DNA of 64,000 nt, taken from contig JACAEF010000034.1 in the NCBI GenBank assembly GCA_013388985.1, forward strand, positions 35,868 to 99,867. The letters run 5' to 3'. A program made the position numbers and the translations under genes. This document shows, piece after piece, positions 55,571 through 64,000 of the stretch. The DNA is from Rhodocyclaceae bacterium. GTDB taxonomy: Bacteria > Pseudomonadota > Gammaproteobacteria > Burkholderiales > Rhodocyclaceae. Within the stretch, counting starts at the first letter, position 1; each line of letters begins with the position of its first letter. A model generated the notes under the pieces. The model was not told the DNA's origin and ran no database searches. It worked only from the letters and a program-made list of their open reading frames with translations.

Positions 55571-56034
55571 CGCCGCCCCCGCTCGGAAGCCGCTTCGATG
55601 CTGGCATGACGGCCTGCGCCGGCATGCGCGAGACGGATGACGAGGTCCGGCGGCGGCACATAGGGTGCCGCGCGATCCGGCCATTCGACCAGGCACAGGC
55701 CTTCATTGGCGAAGTATTCGTCCAGTCCCGCATCGAGAAATTCTTCTGGAAAATTGAACCTATAAAAATCAAAGTGATATAAGTGTAATCCAGAAATTAC
55801 ATAAGGTTCAACCAGCGTGAAGGTCGGACTCTTCGCCGTTTGGCCGTTGCGGAGTTTTTGCAACAGGCCGCGCACCAGCGTCGTCTTGCCGGCGCCGAGA
55901 TCGCCTTCGAGATAAATCACGGCGGCCGGCTTCGGGTCTCGAGGCCAGAGCCCGGCCAGCAGCGCGCCGAGCGCCCGGGTCGCCGCCTCGTCGGGCAGCG
56001 GGTAGTCGCGGCGGTTATCATCGGCAGGATGCAT
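55507..56034 (-). CDS. tsaE: tRNA threonylcarbamoyladenosine biosynthesis ATPase TsaE
   Basis: VIYLEGDLGAGKTTLVRGLLQKL; KSPTFTLVEPY; LYHFDFYRF; LCLVEWPDR. Confidence 0.95.
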   Translation of the reverse strand: MHPADDNRRDYPLPDEAATRALGALLAGLWPRDPKPAAVIYLEGDLGAGKTTLVRGLLQKLRNGQTAKSPTFTLVEPYVISGLHLYHFDFYRFNFPEEFLDAGLDEYFANEGLCLVEWPDRAAPYVPPPDLVIRLAHAGAGRHASIEAASERGRRWLAMLPVSPAVNSSAAAAPS

Positions 56035-57081
56035 GAGTGGATCACTCTGAAGGAAAAAATCCGCGGCTGGGGGCAGGAGCTGGGCTTCGCCGCCGTCGGC
56101 TTCGCCGGCATCGATCTCGGCACGGCGGAACAGGGGCTGCTCGACTGGCTGGCGGCCGGCTGCCACGGCACGATGGATTATATGGCCCGCCACGGCGCGA
56201 AACGGGCGCGGCCAGCGGAACTGGTGCCCGGCACGCGCTGCGTGATTTCATGCCGGATGGATTATCTGCCACCCGGCATGGTGGGGTGCCGTCCCGCCAG
56301 CGCCGACTTTCTTGATTCAGCCGACAGCGCGGTGATCTCGCGCTATGCGCTCGGCCGTGACTACCACAAGCTGCTGCGCAACCGGCTGCAGCGGCTGGCC
56401 GAGCGCATCGCCGCCGAGATCGGCCCCTTCTCCTACCGCGCCTTCACCGATTCGGCGCCGGTGATGGAGGTCGAACTGGCGCAGCACGCCGGGCTGGGCT
56501 GGCGCGGCAAGCACACGCTGCTCCTGTCGCGCAGCGGCTCGTGGTTCTTCCTCGGCGAGCTGTTCGTCGCACTGCCGCTGCCGCCGGATGGGCCGGTCCG
56601 GGCGCATTGCGGCAGCTGCCGCGCCTGCCTCGACGCCTGTCCGACCGGCGCTTTTCTCGGCCCCTACCGCCTCGATGCGCGGCACTGTATCTCCTATCTG
56701 ACCATCGAGCATGCCGGCAGCATCGCCGAGGCATTGCGCCCGCTCATCGGCAACCGCATCTATGGCTGTGACGATTGCCAGCTCGTCTGCCCGTGGAACC
56801 GCTTTGCCCAATCGACGCGCGAAGCCGACTTCCTGCCGCGCCACGGTCTCGACCGGGCGACGCTCGTCGAGCTGTTCGCCTGGAGCGAGACGGATTTCAA
56901 CGACCGGCTGGCCGGTTCGCCGATCCGCCGCATCGGCCATGAGCGCTGGCTGAGGAACATCGCCATCGCGCTCGGCAACGCCGCGCCGAACCCAGAAGCC
57001 AAGGCAGCATTGCTCGCGCGCGCGGATCACCCGTCCGCGCTGGTGCGCGAGCACGTGGCTTGGGCGCTGTCACGCTTCTGA
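56029..57081 (+). CDS. queG: Epoxyqueuosine reductase
   Basis: GCHGTMDYMARHGAKRARPAELVPGTRCVIS; SRYALGRDYHKLLR; CGSCRACLDACPTGAF; DDCQLVCPWNRFAQ. Confidence 0.95.
   Translation: MHEWITLKEKIRGWGQELGFAAVGFAGIDLGTAEQGLLDWLAAGCHGTMDYMARHGAKRARPAELVPGTRCVISCRMDYLPPGMVGCRPASADFLDSADSAVISRYALGRDYHKLLRNRLQRLAERIAAEIGPFSYRAFTDSAPVMEVELAQHAGLGWRGKHTLLLSRSGSWFFLGELFVALPLPPDGPVRAHCGSCRACLDACPTGAFLGPYRLDARHCISYLTIEHAGSIAEALRPLIGNRIYGCDDCQLVCPWNRFAQSTREADFLPRHGLDRATLVELFAWSETDFNDRLAGSPIRRIGHERWLRNIAIALGNAAPNPEAKAALLARADHPSALVREHVAWALSRF
56284..56311 (+). repeat. DR28 dispersed repeat copy 11 (in frame inside queG)
   Basis: GGGTGCCGTCCCGCCAGCGCCGACTTTC, identical to consensus; encodes GCRPASADF. Confidence 0.9.
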
Positions 57082-57257
57082 TCGTATAACACCCAGCGCC
57101 GGCGAAGGGCCGCCCCGAGCCGGCGAGACAAGCGCCGAAGGCGCAAACCGCGGTGCGCGTATTGACCGCCACCCTCATTTTCGAGCATCGCGCAGCGAGG
57201 CGAGCAGGTAAGAACCCCCCGCGAGGGGGGTGAAGGGGGGCGGGCTCAATTATCCCG

Positions 57258-58115
57258 CTACCCCGGCTGATCGCCCGTCACATAGGGGCGCGAGGAATCG
57301 GCGCACCACTCGCTCCAGGAACCGGGGTAGAGTTTCGAGCCCGGCAGCCCGGCCAGCTCCATGCCCAGCACATTGACGCAGGCGGTGACGCCCGAGCCGC
57401 ACATATGCACGACCGTGCGCGGATCACGATCGCCGATGAGATCCAGAAACTCTGCGCGCAGCTCATCAGCCGGCTTGAAGTAGATCGCCGCGTCGTCGAG
57501 GCAATCGTAGTAAAAACGGTTGATCGCGCCCGGGATGTGGCCGGCGACCGGGTCGAGGCGCTCGTTCTCGCCGGCATAGCGGTCCTCGCTGCGGCCATCG
57601 ATCAGCAGCATGTCGGGCCGGTGCAGGTGTTGCGCGACGTAGTCGGTATCGACCAGCATCTCCGGCCGCGGCTGCGGCACGAAGCGCGTCGGCGTCACGG
57701 CTTTCACCGTGGTATCCAGCGGCAGCTTGGCGCGCCGCCAGCCCGGCAGGCCGCCGTCGAGCAGCGCCACCTTGTCGTGGCCGAGCCATTTGAGCAGCCA
57801 CCACAGGCGCGCCGCGAACGCGCTCGCCTCGTTGTCGTAGGCCACCACCTGCGTCTCGGGCGTGATGCCGCATTCGCCCATCCTGCGCGCGAAGGTCTCG
57901 ATCTCGGGCAGCGGATGGCGACCATTTTTGCCGGTCATCGGGCCGGAGAGATCGCGGTCGCAGTGCAAAAACAGCGCGCCCGGAATGTGCGCCTTCGCCC
58001 AGGCCTGGGCGCCGTATTCGGTATTCGCCAGATCATGGCGGCAGTCGAAGACGATCCAGTGCGGATCCTCGAGATGCGCGGCGAGCTCTTCGACGCTGAC
58101 CAGCGGATGCACCAT
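57258..58115 (-). CDS. Sulfurtransferase, rhodanese/3-mercaptopyruvate sulfurtransferase family
   Basis: WIVFDCRHDLANTEYGAQAWAKAHIPGALFLHCDRDLSGP; VVHMCGSGVTACVNVLGMELAG. Confidence 0.92.
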   Translation of the reverse strand: MVHPLVSVEELAAHLEDPHWIVFDCRHDLANTEYGAQAWAKAHIPGALFLHCDRDLSGPMTGKNGRHPLPEIETFARRMGECGITPETQVVAYDNEASAFAARLWWLLKWLGHDKVALLDGGLPGWRRAKLPLDTTVKAVTPTRFVPQPRPEMLVDTDYVAQHLHRPDMLLIDGRSEDRYAGENERLDPVAGHIPGAINRFYYDCLDDAAIYFKPADELRAEFLDLIGDRDPRTVVHMCGSGVTACVNVLGMELAGLPGSKLYPGSWSEWCADSSRPYVTGDQPG

Positions 58116-58465
58116 CAGCTCGCCTCCGCCAGCCAGGCGCGCGCCGCGTCGATGTCCTCGAAGACGCGCAGCTCGGCCTGGACGAAGGCCTTTTCCAGCC
58201 AGGCGCTCCAGGCCACCCACTGGCTATCCGTCACCACCGCGATGCGCTTGAAATCGCCGCCGTGGATGCGGGTGAAGCGGATTTCCTCCAGCGCCAGATC
58301 GACGGTGAAGCCGAGCATTTCGCGCAGGTCGAAGAGCAGGCTGTGAGTGCCGTCGAACAGGTCGTTGGCGATCAGGTATTCCTCGAACTCGGTGAAATCC
58401 TCGAGGGTGAATTCGCCGAGCACGGTCAGCGTGACGAGCTCGGGCGTATGGTCGAGCGTGATCAT
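58115..58465 (-). CDS. STAS/SpoIIAA-like protein
   Basis: MITLDHTPELVTLTVLGEFTLEDFTEFEEYLIAND...LFDLREMLGFTVDLALEEIRFTRIHGGDFKRIAVVTDSQWVAWSAWLEKAFVQAELRVFEDIDAARAWL. Confidence 0.8.
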   Translation of the reverse strand: MITLDHTPELVTLTVLGEFTLEDFTEFEEYLIANDLFDGTHSLLFDLREMLGFTVDLALEEIRFTRIHGGDFKRIAVVTDSQWVAWSAWLEKAFVQAELRVFEDIDAARAWLAEAS

Positions 58466-59580
58466 CGTCCTGCCAGCGCCTCCGCCATGATGCGCCGGTA
58501 GAACTCGTGGAAGTGCTGCATGCCGTCCTCCATCGGCGATTGATAGGGGCCGACCTCGTTCTTGCCCTGCTTCATGAGCGCAAAGCGGCCGCGGTCCATG
58601 CGCTCGCCGATGTCGTCGTCCTCGATGGCCGTCTCCATGTAGGCGGCCTGCTCGGCCTTGACGAACTCGGGCTCGAACAGCGCGATGTCCTCGGGATAGT
58701 AGAACTCGACGACGTTGAGGGTCTTTTGCACGTCCTGCGGGATCAGCGTCGAGACGACGAGCACGTGCGGATACCACTCGACCATGATGTTCGGATAGTA
58801 AGTGAGCCACACCGCGCCCTGCTTGGGCTTGTCGTTGCGCGCGGCGTAGTATTCGCGCACCGCCTTTTGCCAGCGCGCATACACGGGCGAGCCTTCCTTG
58901 AGCAGCGAAGTGATGCCGACCTTCTGCACCGAATACCAGTCGGCGAACTGCCAGGTCAGATCGTCGCAAGTGACGAAGTTGCCCAGGCCCGGATGGTAGG
59001 GCACGACATGGTAGTCCTCGAGATAGACCTCGATGAAGGTCTTCCAGTTGTAATTGCACTGGTGCAGCTCGACATGATCGAGCTTGTAGCCGGTGAAATC
59101 GAATTCTTTGGCGACTTTCATGCCGGCCAGATCGGCATTGGCCGAGCGCGGCCCCTTGAAGAGCAGGCCGTTCCAGCTCTCCAGCTTGACCTTGTCGAGG
59201 TTCAGGCAGGGATTGGTCGGGAAATGCGGCGCGCCGATCAGCTGGCCTTCGGTATCGTAGGTCCAGCGGTGGATCGGGCAGACGATGGTCTTGTCGGCGG
59301 TGCCCGAGCCCTGCAGCATGATCGCCTGGCGGTGGCGGCAGACATTCGACATCAGATAGAAGCCGTCAGGCTGGCGCACGAGGAGGTGCGAGTGATCGGT
59401 CCATTCGGTGGAGCGGTAGTTGTAGAGCTCCGGCACCATCAATTCATGGCCGACATAGCCCGGCCCGGCATCGAAGATGAGCTTTTTCTCCAGTTCGAAG
59501 AGCTTTTCGTCGAAATACCATTCGACGGGAAACTGGGAAACGCCAGGCGCCAACCGCGCCTTCGATGCGATTTCGGACAT
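58462..59580 (-). CDS. Rieske [2Fe-2S] aromatic-ring-hydroxylating oxygenase alpha subunit-like
   Basis: CRHRQAIMLQGSGTADKTIVCPIHRWTYDTEGQLIGAPHF Rieske motif; YLEDYHVVPYHPGL Fe-binding motif. Confidence 0.9.
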   Translation of the reverse strand: MSEIASKARLAPGVSQFPVEWYFDEKLFELEKKLIFDAGPGYVGHELMVPELYNYRSTEWTDHSHLLVRQPDGFYLMSNVCRHRQAIMLQGSGTADKTIVCPIHRWTYDTEGQLIGAPHFPTNPCLNLDKVKLESWNGLLFKGPRSANADLAGMKVAKEFDFTGYKLDHVELHQCNYNWKTFIEVYLEDYHVVPYHPGLGNFVTCDDLTWQFADWYSVQKVGITSLLKEGSPVYARWQKAVREYYAARNDKPKQGAVWLTYYPNIMVEWYPHVLVVSTLIPQDVQKTLNVVEFYYPEDIALFEPEFVKAEQAAYMETAIEDDDIGERMDRGRFALMKQGKNEVGPYQSPMEDGMQHFHEFYRRIMAEALAGR

Positions 59581-59880
59581 GATGGTCGTCAACCTCCAAA
59601 CAATCTAACGCCGCAACGCCGACCTCGGGCCACCCACAGTCGAAGAAACGTCAACAGTAGCGGTCGGCAAGCAAGGCGTTCCAATAATTAACCCCGGGAA
59701 ACCGGTCGGATACGGAAACAGGCCCTTTCGCAGGGAATGGAAAGTATAACGTATGCCGACCGTTGTCCTTGGCGTACCGGCGACCGTGAAGGGCCCGAAA
59801 CCGGCGTTGCAGCCTTGGCCGATTTGACCTGATGGGGCCCGATAGGCTATTTTGCGGGGTTCGCAAAATCGCCCCCGATG

Positions 59881-60123
59881 ATGGAATCGACTGCACTTTC
59901 CACCCCCGCCTCCTTCGAGGCCGCCTTACAGGAACTCGAACGCCTCGTCCAAACCCTGGAGACCGGCAATCTGCCGCTCGAAGCGTCGCTCGCCGCCTAC
60001 GAGCGCGGCATGGCGCTGCTCAAGTATTGCCAGGAAACCTTGGCCTGCGCCGAGCAGCGCATCCGCATCTTGAACGGTGAGGAGCTCACGCCCGCCGCGC
60101 CGCCGGAGTCCGCCGCGCCATGA
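59881..60123 (+). CDS. xseB: Exodeoxyribonuclease VII small subunit
   Basis: FEAALQELERLVQTLETGNLPLEASLAAYERGMALLKYCQETLACAEQRI. Confidence 0.95.
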   Translation: MESTALSTPASFEAALQELERLVQTLETGNLPLEASLAAYERGMALLKYCQETLACAEQRIRILNGEELTPAAPPESAAP

Positions 60124-61007
60124 ACGACGCTTTCCTGCACTGGATGGGCGACATCCAGCGGCGCACCGAAGCCGCGCTCGACCACTGGCTGCCGCCGGCG
60201 GCCACCGCGCCGGCGCGGCTGCACACCGCGATGCGCTACAGCGCGCTCGGCGGCGGCAAGCGCATGCGGCCGCTGCTGTGCCATGCCGCCGGCGAGGCGC
60301 TCGGCGCGGACGCCTTGGCGCTCGACGCCGCCGCCTGCGCGGTCGAGCTGATCCACGCCTACTCGCTGGTGCATGACGACCTCCCCTGCATGGACGATGA
60401 CGTGCTGCGGCGCGGCCGGCCGACCTGCCATGTCGAATACGACGAGGCCACCGCGCTCCTGGTCGGCGATGCGCTGCAAACGCTCGCCTTCCAGGTGCTG
60501 GCCGAATCGCCGGTGCCGTCCTGCCAGCGCCGACTTTCGATGATCGCGCTGCTCGCGCAGGCCGCGGGCTCGCGCGGCATGGCCGGCGGCCAGGCGCTCG
60601 ATCTGGCGGCCGTGGGCGGCGCGCTCTCGCTCGAAGAGCTCGAATTCATGCACATCCGCAAGACCGGCGCGCTGATCCGCGCCGCCGTGCTGCTCGGCGC
60701 CCATTGCGGCGAGGCCGATGAGACCACGCTCGCCGCGCTCGGCCACTACGCCAACCGCGCCGGCTTGCTGTTTCAGGTGATCGACGACATCCTCGATGCC
60801 GAAGGCAGCACCGTGACGCTGGGCAAGACCGCGGGCAAGGACGCGGCGCAGGAAAAACCCACTTATGTCAGCATGCTCGGCCTGCCGCGCGCCAAGGCGC
60901 TCGCCGCGCAGCTGCGCGCCGAAGCCCATGCCGCGCTGGCGGCGTGCCCCCTCGACGGCACGCGGCTGGCCGCGCTGACCGATTTCATCGCCGAGCGCAG
61001 CTTCTGA
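60120..61007 (+). CDS. ispA: Polyprenyl (farnesyl) diphosphate synthase
   Basis: [56 protein letters not shown]. Confidence 0.96.
   Translation: MNDAFLHWMGDIQRRTEAALDHWLPPAATAPARLHTAMRYSALGGGKRMRPLLCHAAGEALGADALALDAAACAVELIHAYSLVHDDLPCMDDDVLRRGRPTCHVEYDEATALLVGDALQTLAFQVLAESPVPSCQRRLSMIALLAQAAGSRGMAGGQALDLAAVGGALSLEELEFMHIRKTGALIRAAVLLGAHCGEADETTLAALGHYANRAGLLFQVIDDILDAEGSTVTLGKTAGKDAAQEKPTYVSMLGLPRAKALAAQLRAEAHAALAACPLDGTRLAALTDFIAERSF
60511..60538 (+). repeat. DR28 dispersed repeat copy 12 (in frame inside ispA)
   Basis: CGGTGCCGTCCTGCCAGCGCCGACTTTC; encodes VPSCQRRLS. Confidence 0.83.
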
Positions 61008-62866
61008 TGACGGCCTATCCCCTGCTCGAAACCATCGACGATCCCGCCGATCTGCGCGCCCTGCCGCGCGAACGGCTGCCCGAACTCGCCGCCGAGCTAC
61101 GCGCCTTCCTGCTCGAATCGGTGGCGAAGACCGGCGGCCACCTGTCGTCGAACCTGGGCACCGTCGAGCTCACCATCGCGCTGCACACCGTGTTCGACAC
61201 GCCGCACGACCTGCTGGTCTGGGATGTCGGCCACCAGACCTATGCGCACAAGATCCTCACCGGGCGGCGCGCGGCGATGGCGCGGCTCAGGATGAAGGAA
61301 GGCATTTCCGGCTTCCCGCGCCGCAGCGAAAGCCCCTACGACACCTTCGGCGTCGGCCATTCCTCGACCTCGATCTCCGCAGCGCTGGGCATGGCGATCG
61401 CCGCGCGCGACAAAGGCGAAGACCGCCGTGTCGTCGCCATCATCGGCGATGGCGCGATGTCGGCCGGCCAGGCCTTCGAGGCGCTCAACAACGCCGGCGT
61501 GGCGGATGCCAACCTGCTCGTCATCCTCAACGACAACAAGATGTCGATCTCGCCGCCGGTCGGCGCGTTCAACAAATATCTGGCGCGGCTGTTTTCCGGA
61601 CGCACCTTCAACGCCGCGCGCAAGGCCGGCGAACGCGTGCTCTCCGTCGCCCCGCCGCTGCTCGAATTGGCGCGGCGCGCCGAGGAGCATGTCAAAGGCA
61701 TGTTCGTGCCGGGCACGCTGTTCGAGGAGTTCGGCTTCAACTACATCGGCCCGATCGACGGTCACGATCTCGAATCGCTGATCCCGACGCTGGAAAACCT
61801 GCGTCAGCTCAAGGGGCCCCAGTTCCTGCACATCATCACCAAGAAAGGCCAGGGCTACAAGCTCGCCGAGGCCGATCCGGTGCTCTACCACGGCGTGTCG
61901 AAATTCGACGCCCGAAACGGCATCCAAAGCGGCAAGGGCGCCGGCCGACTCACCTTCACGCAGGTGTTCGGCGACTGGCTGTGCGACATGGCGGCCGCTG
62001 ACGACAGGCTGGTCGCGATCACCCCGGCGATGTGCGAAGGCTCCGGCATGACGCGCTTCGCGGAGACCTTCCCGACGCGCTTTTACGACGTCGGCATCGC
62101 CGAGCAGCACGCGGTGACCTTCGCCGCCGGGCTGGCCTGCGGCGGCATGAAGCCGGTGGTGGCGATCTACTCGACCTTCCTGCAGCGCGCCTACGACCAG
62201 CTCATCCACGACGTCGCGCTGCAGAATCTCGACGTCACCTTCGCGATCGACCGCGGCGGCATCGTCGGCGCCGACGGCGCGACGCATCAAGGCGCCTTCG
62301 ACCTCTCTTATCTCACCTGCATTCCGAACATGGTCGTCATGGCACCAGCCGACGAAGCCGAATGCCGGCGCATGCTCACCACCGCGTATCGTCATCCGGG
62401 GCCCGCGGCAGTACGCTATCCGCGCGGCGCCGGACCTGCCGTTCCGCCAGCGCCGACTTTCGAAGAAATCCCGCTCGGCAAAGGCGAGCTGCGCCGCCAA
62501 GGGAAAAGCGTGGCGATCCTCGCCTTCGGCACCCTGCTTTCCGCCGCGCTGGAAGCGGGCGAGGCCCTCGATGCCACCGTCGCCAACATGCGCTTCGTCA
62601 AGCCGCTCGATGCCGAGCTCGTGCTACAACTCGCCGACACGCATGACGCGCTGGTGACCGTCGAGGAAAATGCGGTCATCGGCGGCGCCGGCGCGGAAGT
62701 GGCCCGGGTGCTCGAAAACGCGGGGATTGCCAGGCCCCTGCTGCGCCTTGGCCTGCCGGACCAATTCATCGAACATGGCGAGCAGGGCCAGATGCTCGCC
62801 GAAGCCGGCCTGAGCGCAGCGGCGATCATCGATCGCATCAGGCGTTTCGTCACCCTCATTACTTGA
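61007..62866 (+). CDS. dxs: 1-deoxy-D-xylulose-5-phosphate synthase
   Basis: [82 protein letters not shown]. Confidence 0.97.
   Translation: MTAYPLLETIDDPADLRALPRERLPELAAELRAFLLESVAKTGGHLSSNLGTVELTIALHTVFDTPHDLLVWDVGHQTYAHKILTGRRAAMARLRMKEGISGFPRRSESPYDTFGVGHSSTSISAALGMAIAARDKGEDRRVVAIIGDGAMSAGQAFEALNNAGVADANLLVILNDNKMSISPPVGAFNKYLARLFSGRTFNAARKAGERVLSVAPPLLELARRAEEHVKGMFVPGTLFEEFGFNYIGPIDGHDLESLIPTLENLRQLKGPQFLHIITKKGQGYKLAEADPVLYHGVSKFDARNGIQSGKGAGRLTFTQVFGDWLCDMAAADDRLVAITPAMCEGSGMTRFAETFPTRFYDVGIAEQHAVTFAAGLACGGMKPVVAIYSTFLQRAYDQLIHDVALQNLDVTFAIDRGGIVGADGATHQGAFDLSYLTCIPNMVVMAPADEAECRRMLTTAYRHPGPAAVRYPRGAGPAVPPAPTFEEIPLGKGELRRQGKSVAILAFGTLLSAALEAGEALDATVANMRFVKPLDAELVLQLADTHDALVTVEENAVIGGAGAEVARVLENAGIARPLLRLGLPDQFIEHGEQGQMLAEAGLSAAAIIDRIRRFVTLIT
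62434..62461 (+). repeat. DR28 dispersed repeat copy 13 (in frame inside dxs)
   Basis: ACCTGCCGTTCCGCCAGCGCCGACTTTC; encodes PAVPPAPTF. Confidence 0.78.
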
Positions 62867-62954
62867 GAAAATTGCTCGGGAATGTTATATAGGCGGCTAG
62901 AACGAGCAGCCGGCAGCGACCGGCCGGCACCCCCAACCCCCTGGAGACATTCCC

Positions 62955-63764
62955 ATGAACCTGAAAGACCTCACCATGGCCATACCTGACGTCCAATCGA
63001 GCTTTGATGCACGCCAGCTGCCGATCAACAAGGTCGGCATCAAATCCATCCGCCATCCGGTCAAGGTGCTCGACAAGAGCGGCGGCGTGCAACACACCAT
63101 CGCCAACTTCAACATGTACGTCGGCCTGCCGCACAACTTCAAGGGCACGCACATGTCGCGCTTCGTCGAGATCCTCAATGCCCACGAGCGCGAAATCTCC
63201 GTCGAGAGCTTCGAATCGATGCTGCGCGAGATGGTGGAGAAGCTCGAGGCGAAGACCGGCCATCTGGAGATGAGCTTCCCCTACTTCATCAACAAGACCG
63301 CGCCGGTGTCGAAGGTGAAGAGCCTGCTCGACTACGAAGTCACCTTCATCGGCGAGATCGTCGAGAACGACGGCTACCGGCAGACGATGCGGGTCGTCGT
63401 GCCGGCCACCAGCCTGTGCCCCTGCTCGAAGAAGATTTCCGAGCGCGGCGCGCACAACCAGCGCTCGCACATCACGATCACCGCGACGACCAACAGCTTC
63501 GTCTGGATCGAGGAACTGGTGCAGATGGCCGAGAGCCAGGCATCGAGCGAGCTGTATGGCCTGCTCAAGCGGCCGGACGAGAAATACGTCACCGAGCGCG
63601 CCTACGACAATCCGAAATTCGTCGAGGACATCGTGCGCGACGTCGCCGGGGTGCTCAATGCCGATCCGCGCATCGATGCCTATGTGGTCGAGTCTGAAAA
63701 TTTCGAGTCGATCCACAACCACTCGGCCTACGCACTCATCGAACGGGACAAGCGCATCGGCTGA
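62955..63764 (+). CDS. folE2: GTP cyclohydrolase FolE2
   Basis: [68 protein letters not shown]. Confidence 0.95.
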   Translation: MNLKDLTMAIPDVQSSFDARQLPINKVGIKSIRHPVKVLDKSGGVQHTIANFNMYVGLPHNFKGTHMSRFVEILNAHEREISVESFESMLREMVEKLEAKTGHLEMSFPYFINKTAPVSKVKSLLDYEVTFIGEIVENDGYRQTMRVVVPATSLCPCSKKISERGAHNQRSHITITATTNSFVWIEELVQMAESQASSELYGLLKRPDEKYVTERAYDNPKFVEDIVRDVAGVLNADPRIDAYVVESENFESIHNHSAYALIERDKRIG

Positions 63765-63782
63765 CGCACTGCAGGAGCAACG

Positions 63783-63810
63783 AAAAGGGGACGCCGTAGC
63801 GTCCCCTTTT
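63783..63810. terminator. Rho-independent terminator downstream of folE2
   Basis: AAAAGGGGACGC-cgta-GCGTCCCCTTTT. Confidence 0.75.
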
Positions 63811-63862
63811 GCCGTCATGGAAAAGACCCACTCCTTGACGGCTTCGCCCTTCTTCGACAGCT

Positions 63863-64000
63863 TCTGGTTCCGGCATCACGCCCGCTCACGCGGGCATGAG
63901 CCTTCGCCGAAAACTCGCGGAATACCTTACTCCTTCGCCTCGGCCGTCTTGCGCGCGAGTTTTTGGTTCCGGCATCACGCTCGCTCACGCGGGCATGAGC
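63863..64000. repeat. Two near-identical 39-bp units about 99 bp apart, second ending at the window edge
   Basis: TCTGGTTCCGGCATCACGCCCGCTCACGCGGGCATGAGC (63863-63901) and TTTGGTTCCGGCATCACGCTCGCTCACGCGGGCATGAGC (63962-64000); internal hairpin GCCCGC-tcac-GCGGGC in the first unit. Confidence 0.8.

Noticed and set aside
57082-57257. GC-rich intergenic sequence downstream of queG as a further DR28 copy
   Set aside because: Only a short partial match (cccagcgccggcg); lacks the GTGCCG and GACTTTC ends.
63863-64000. Terminal repeats as a CRISPR array
   Set aside because: Only two units, with about 60 bp between them, and the intervening sequence is itself related between units; no regular 30-40 bp unique spacers.

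Overview
The window is a 64 kb chromosomal segment with high GC by eye, apparently from a sulfur-oxidising, Rhodocyclales/Sterolibacteriaceae-like betaproteobacterium (taxonomy inferred from gene content only). Main contents are: an arginine cluster (argD-argF-argG); a pyrophosphate-metabolism cluster (membrane H+-PPase, PPi-type PFK, adk); kdsB-trm112-lpxK-exbD-exbB; a complete oxidative-type dsr operon (dsrABEFHCMKLJOPN-R) followed by a siroheme SUMT and two c-di-GMP proteins; tRNA-Thr(CGT); a minor pilin/PilY1 cluster; ispH-fkpB-lspA-ileS-ribF interrupted by two PIN-domain toxin-antitoxin modules; amiC-tsaE with queG divergent; an MST/STAS/Rieske cluster; and xseB-ispA-dxs-folE2. Divergent from dsrA is a co-directional cluster with an orphan Cas6-like protein, a DsrC paralogue lacking the C-terminal redox Cys, an unknown protein and a TauD-like oxygenase. 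The strongest unexplained signal is a dispersed ~28 bp sequence, GGGTGCCGTCYCGCCAGCGCCGACTTTC. I found 13 copies: 10 lie inside genes in several reading frames without breaking them (lpxK, dsrN, ispH, ileS, queG, ispA, dxs, an HD-GYP gene, and twice in a J-domain gene), and 3 lie at gene ends or between genes. Eleven of the 13 point the same way regardless of gene direction. A second, MITE-like repeat family (2 copies) was also found; one copy overlaps the kdsB 5' end.
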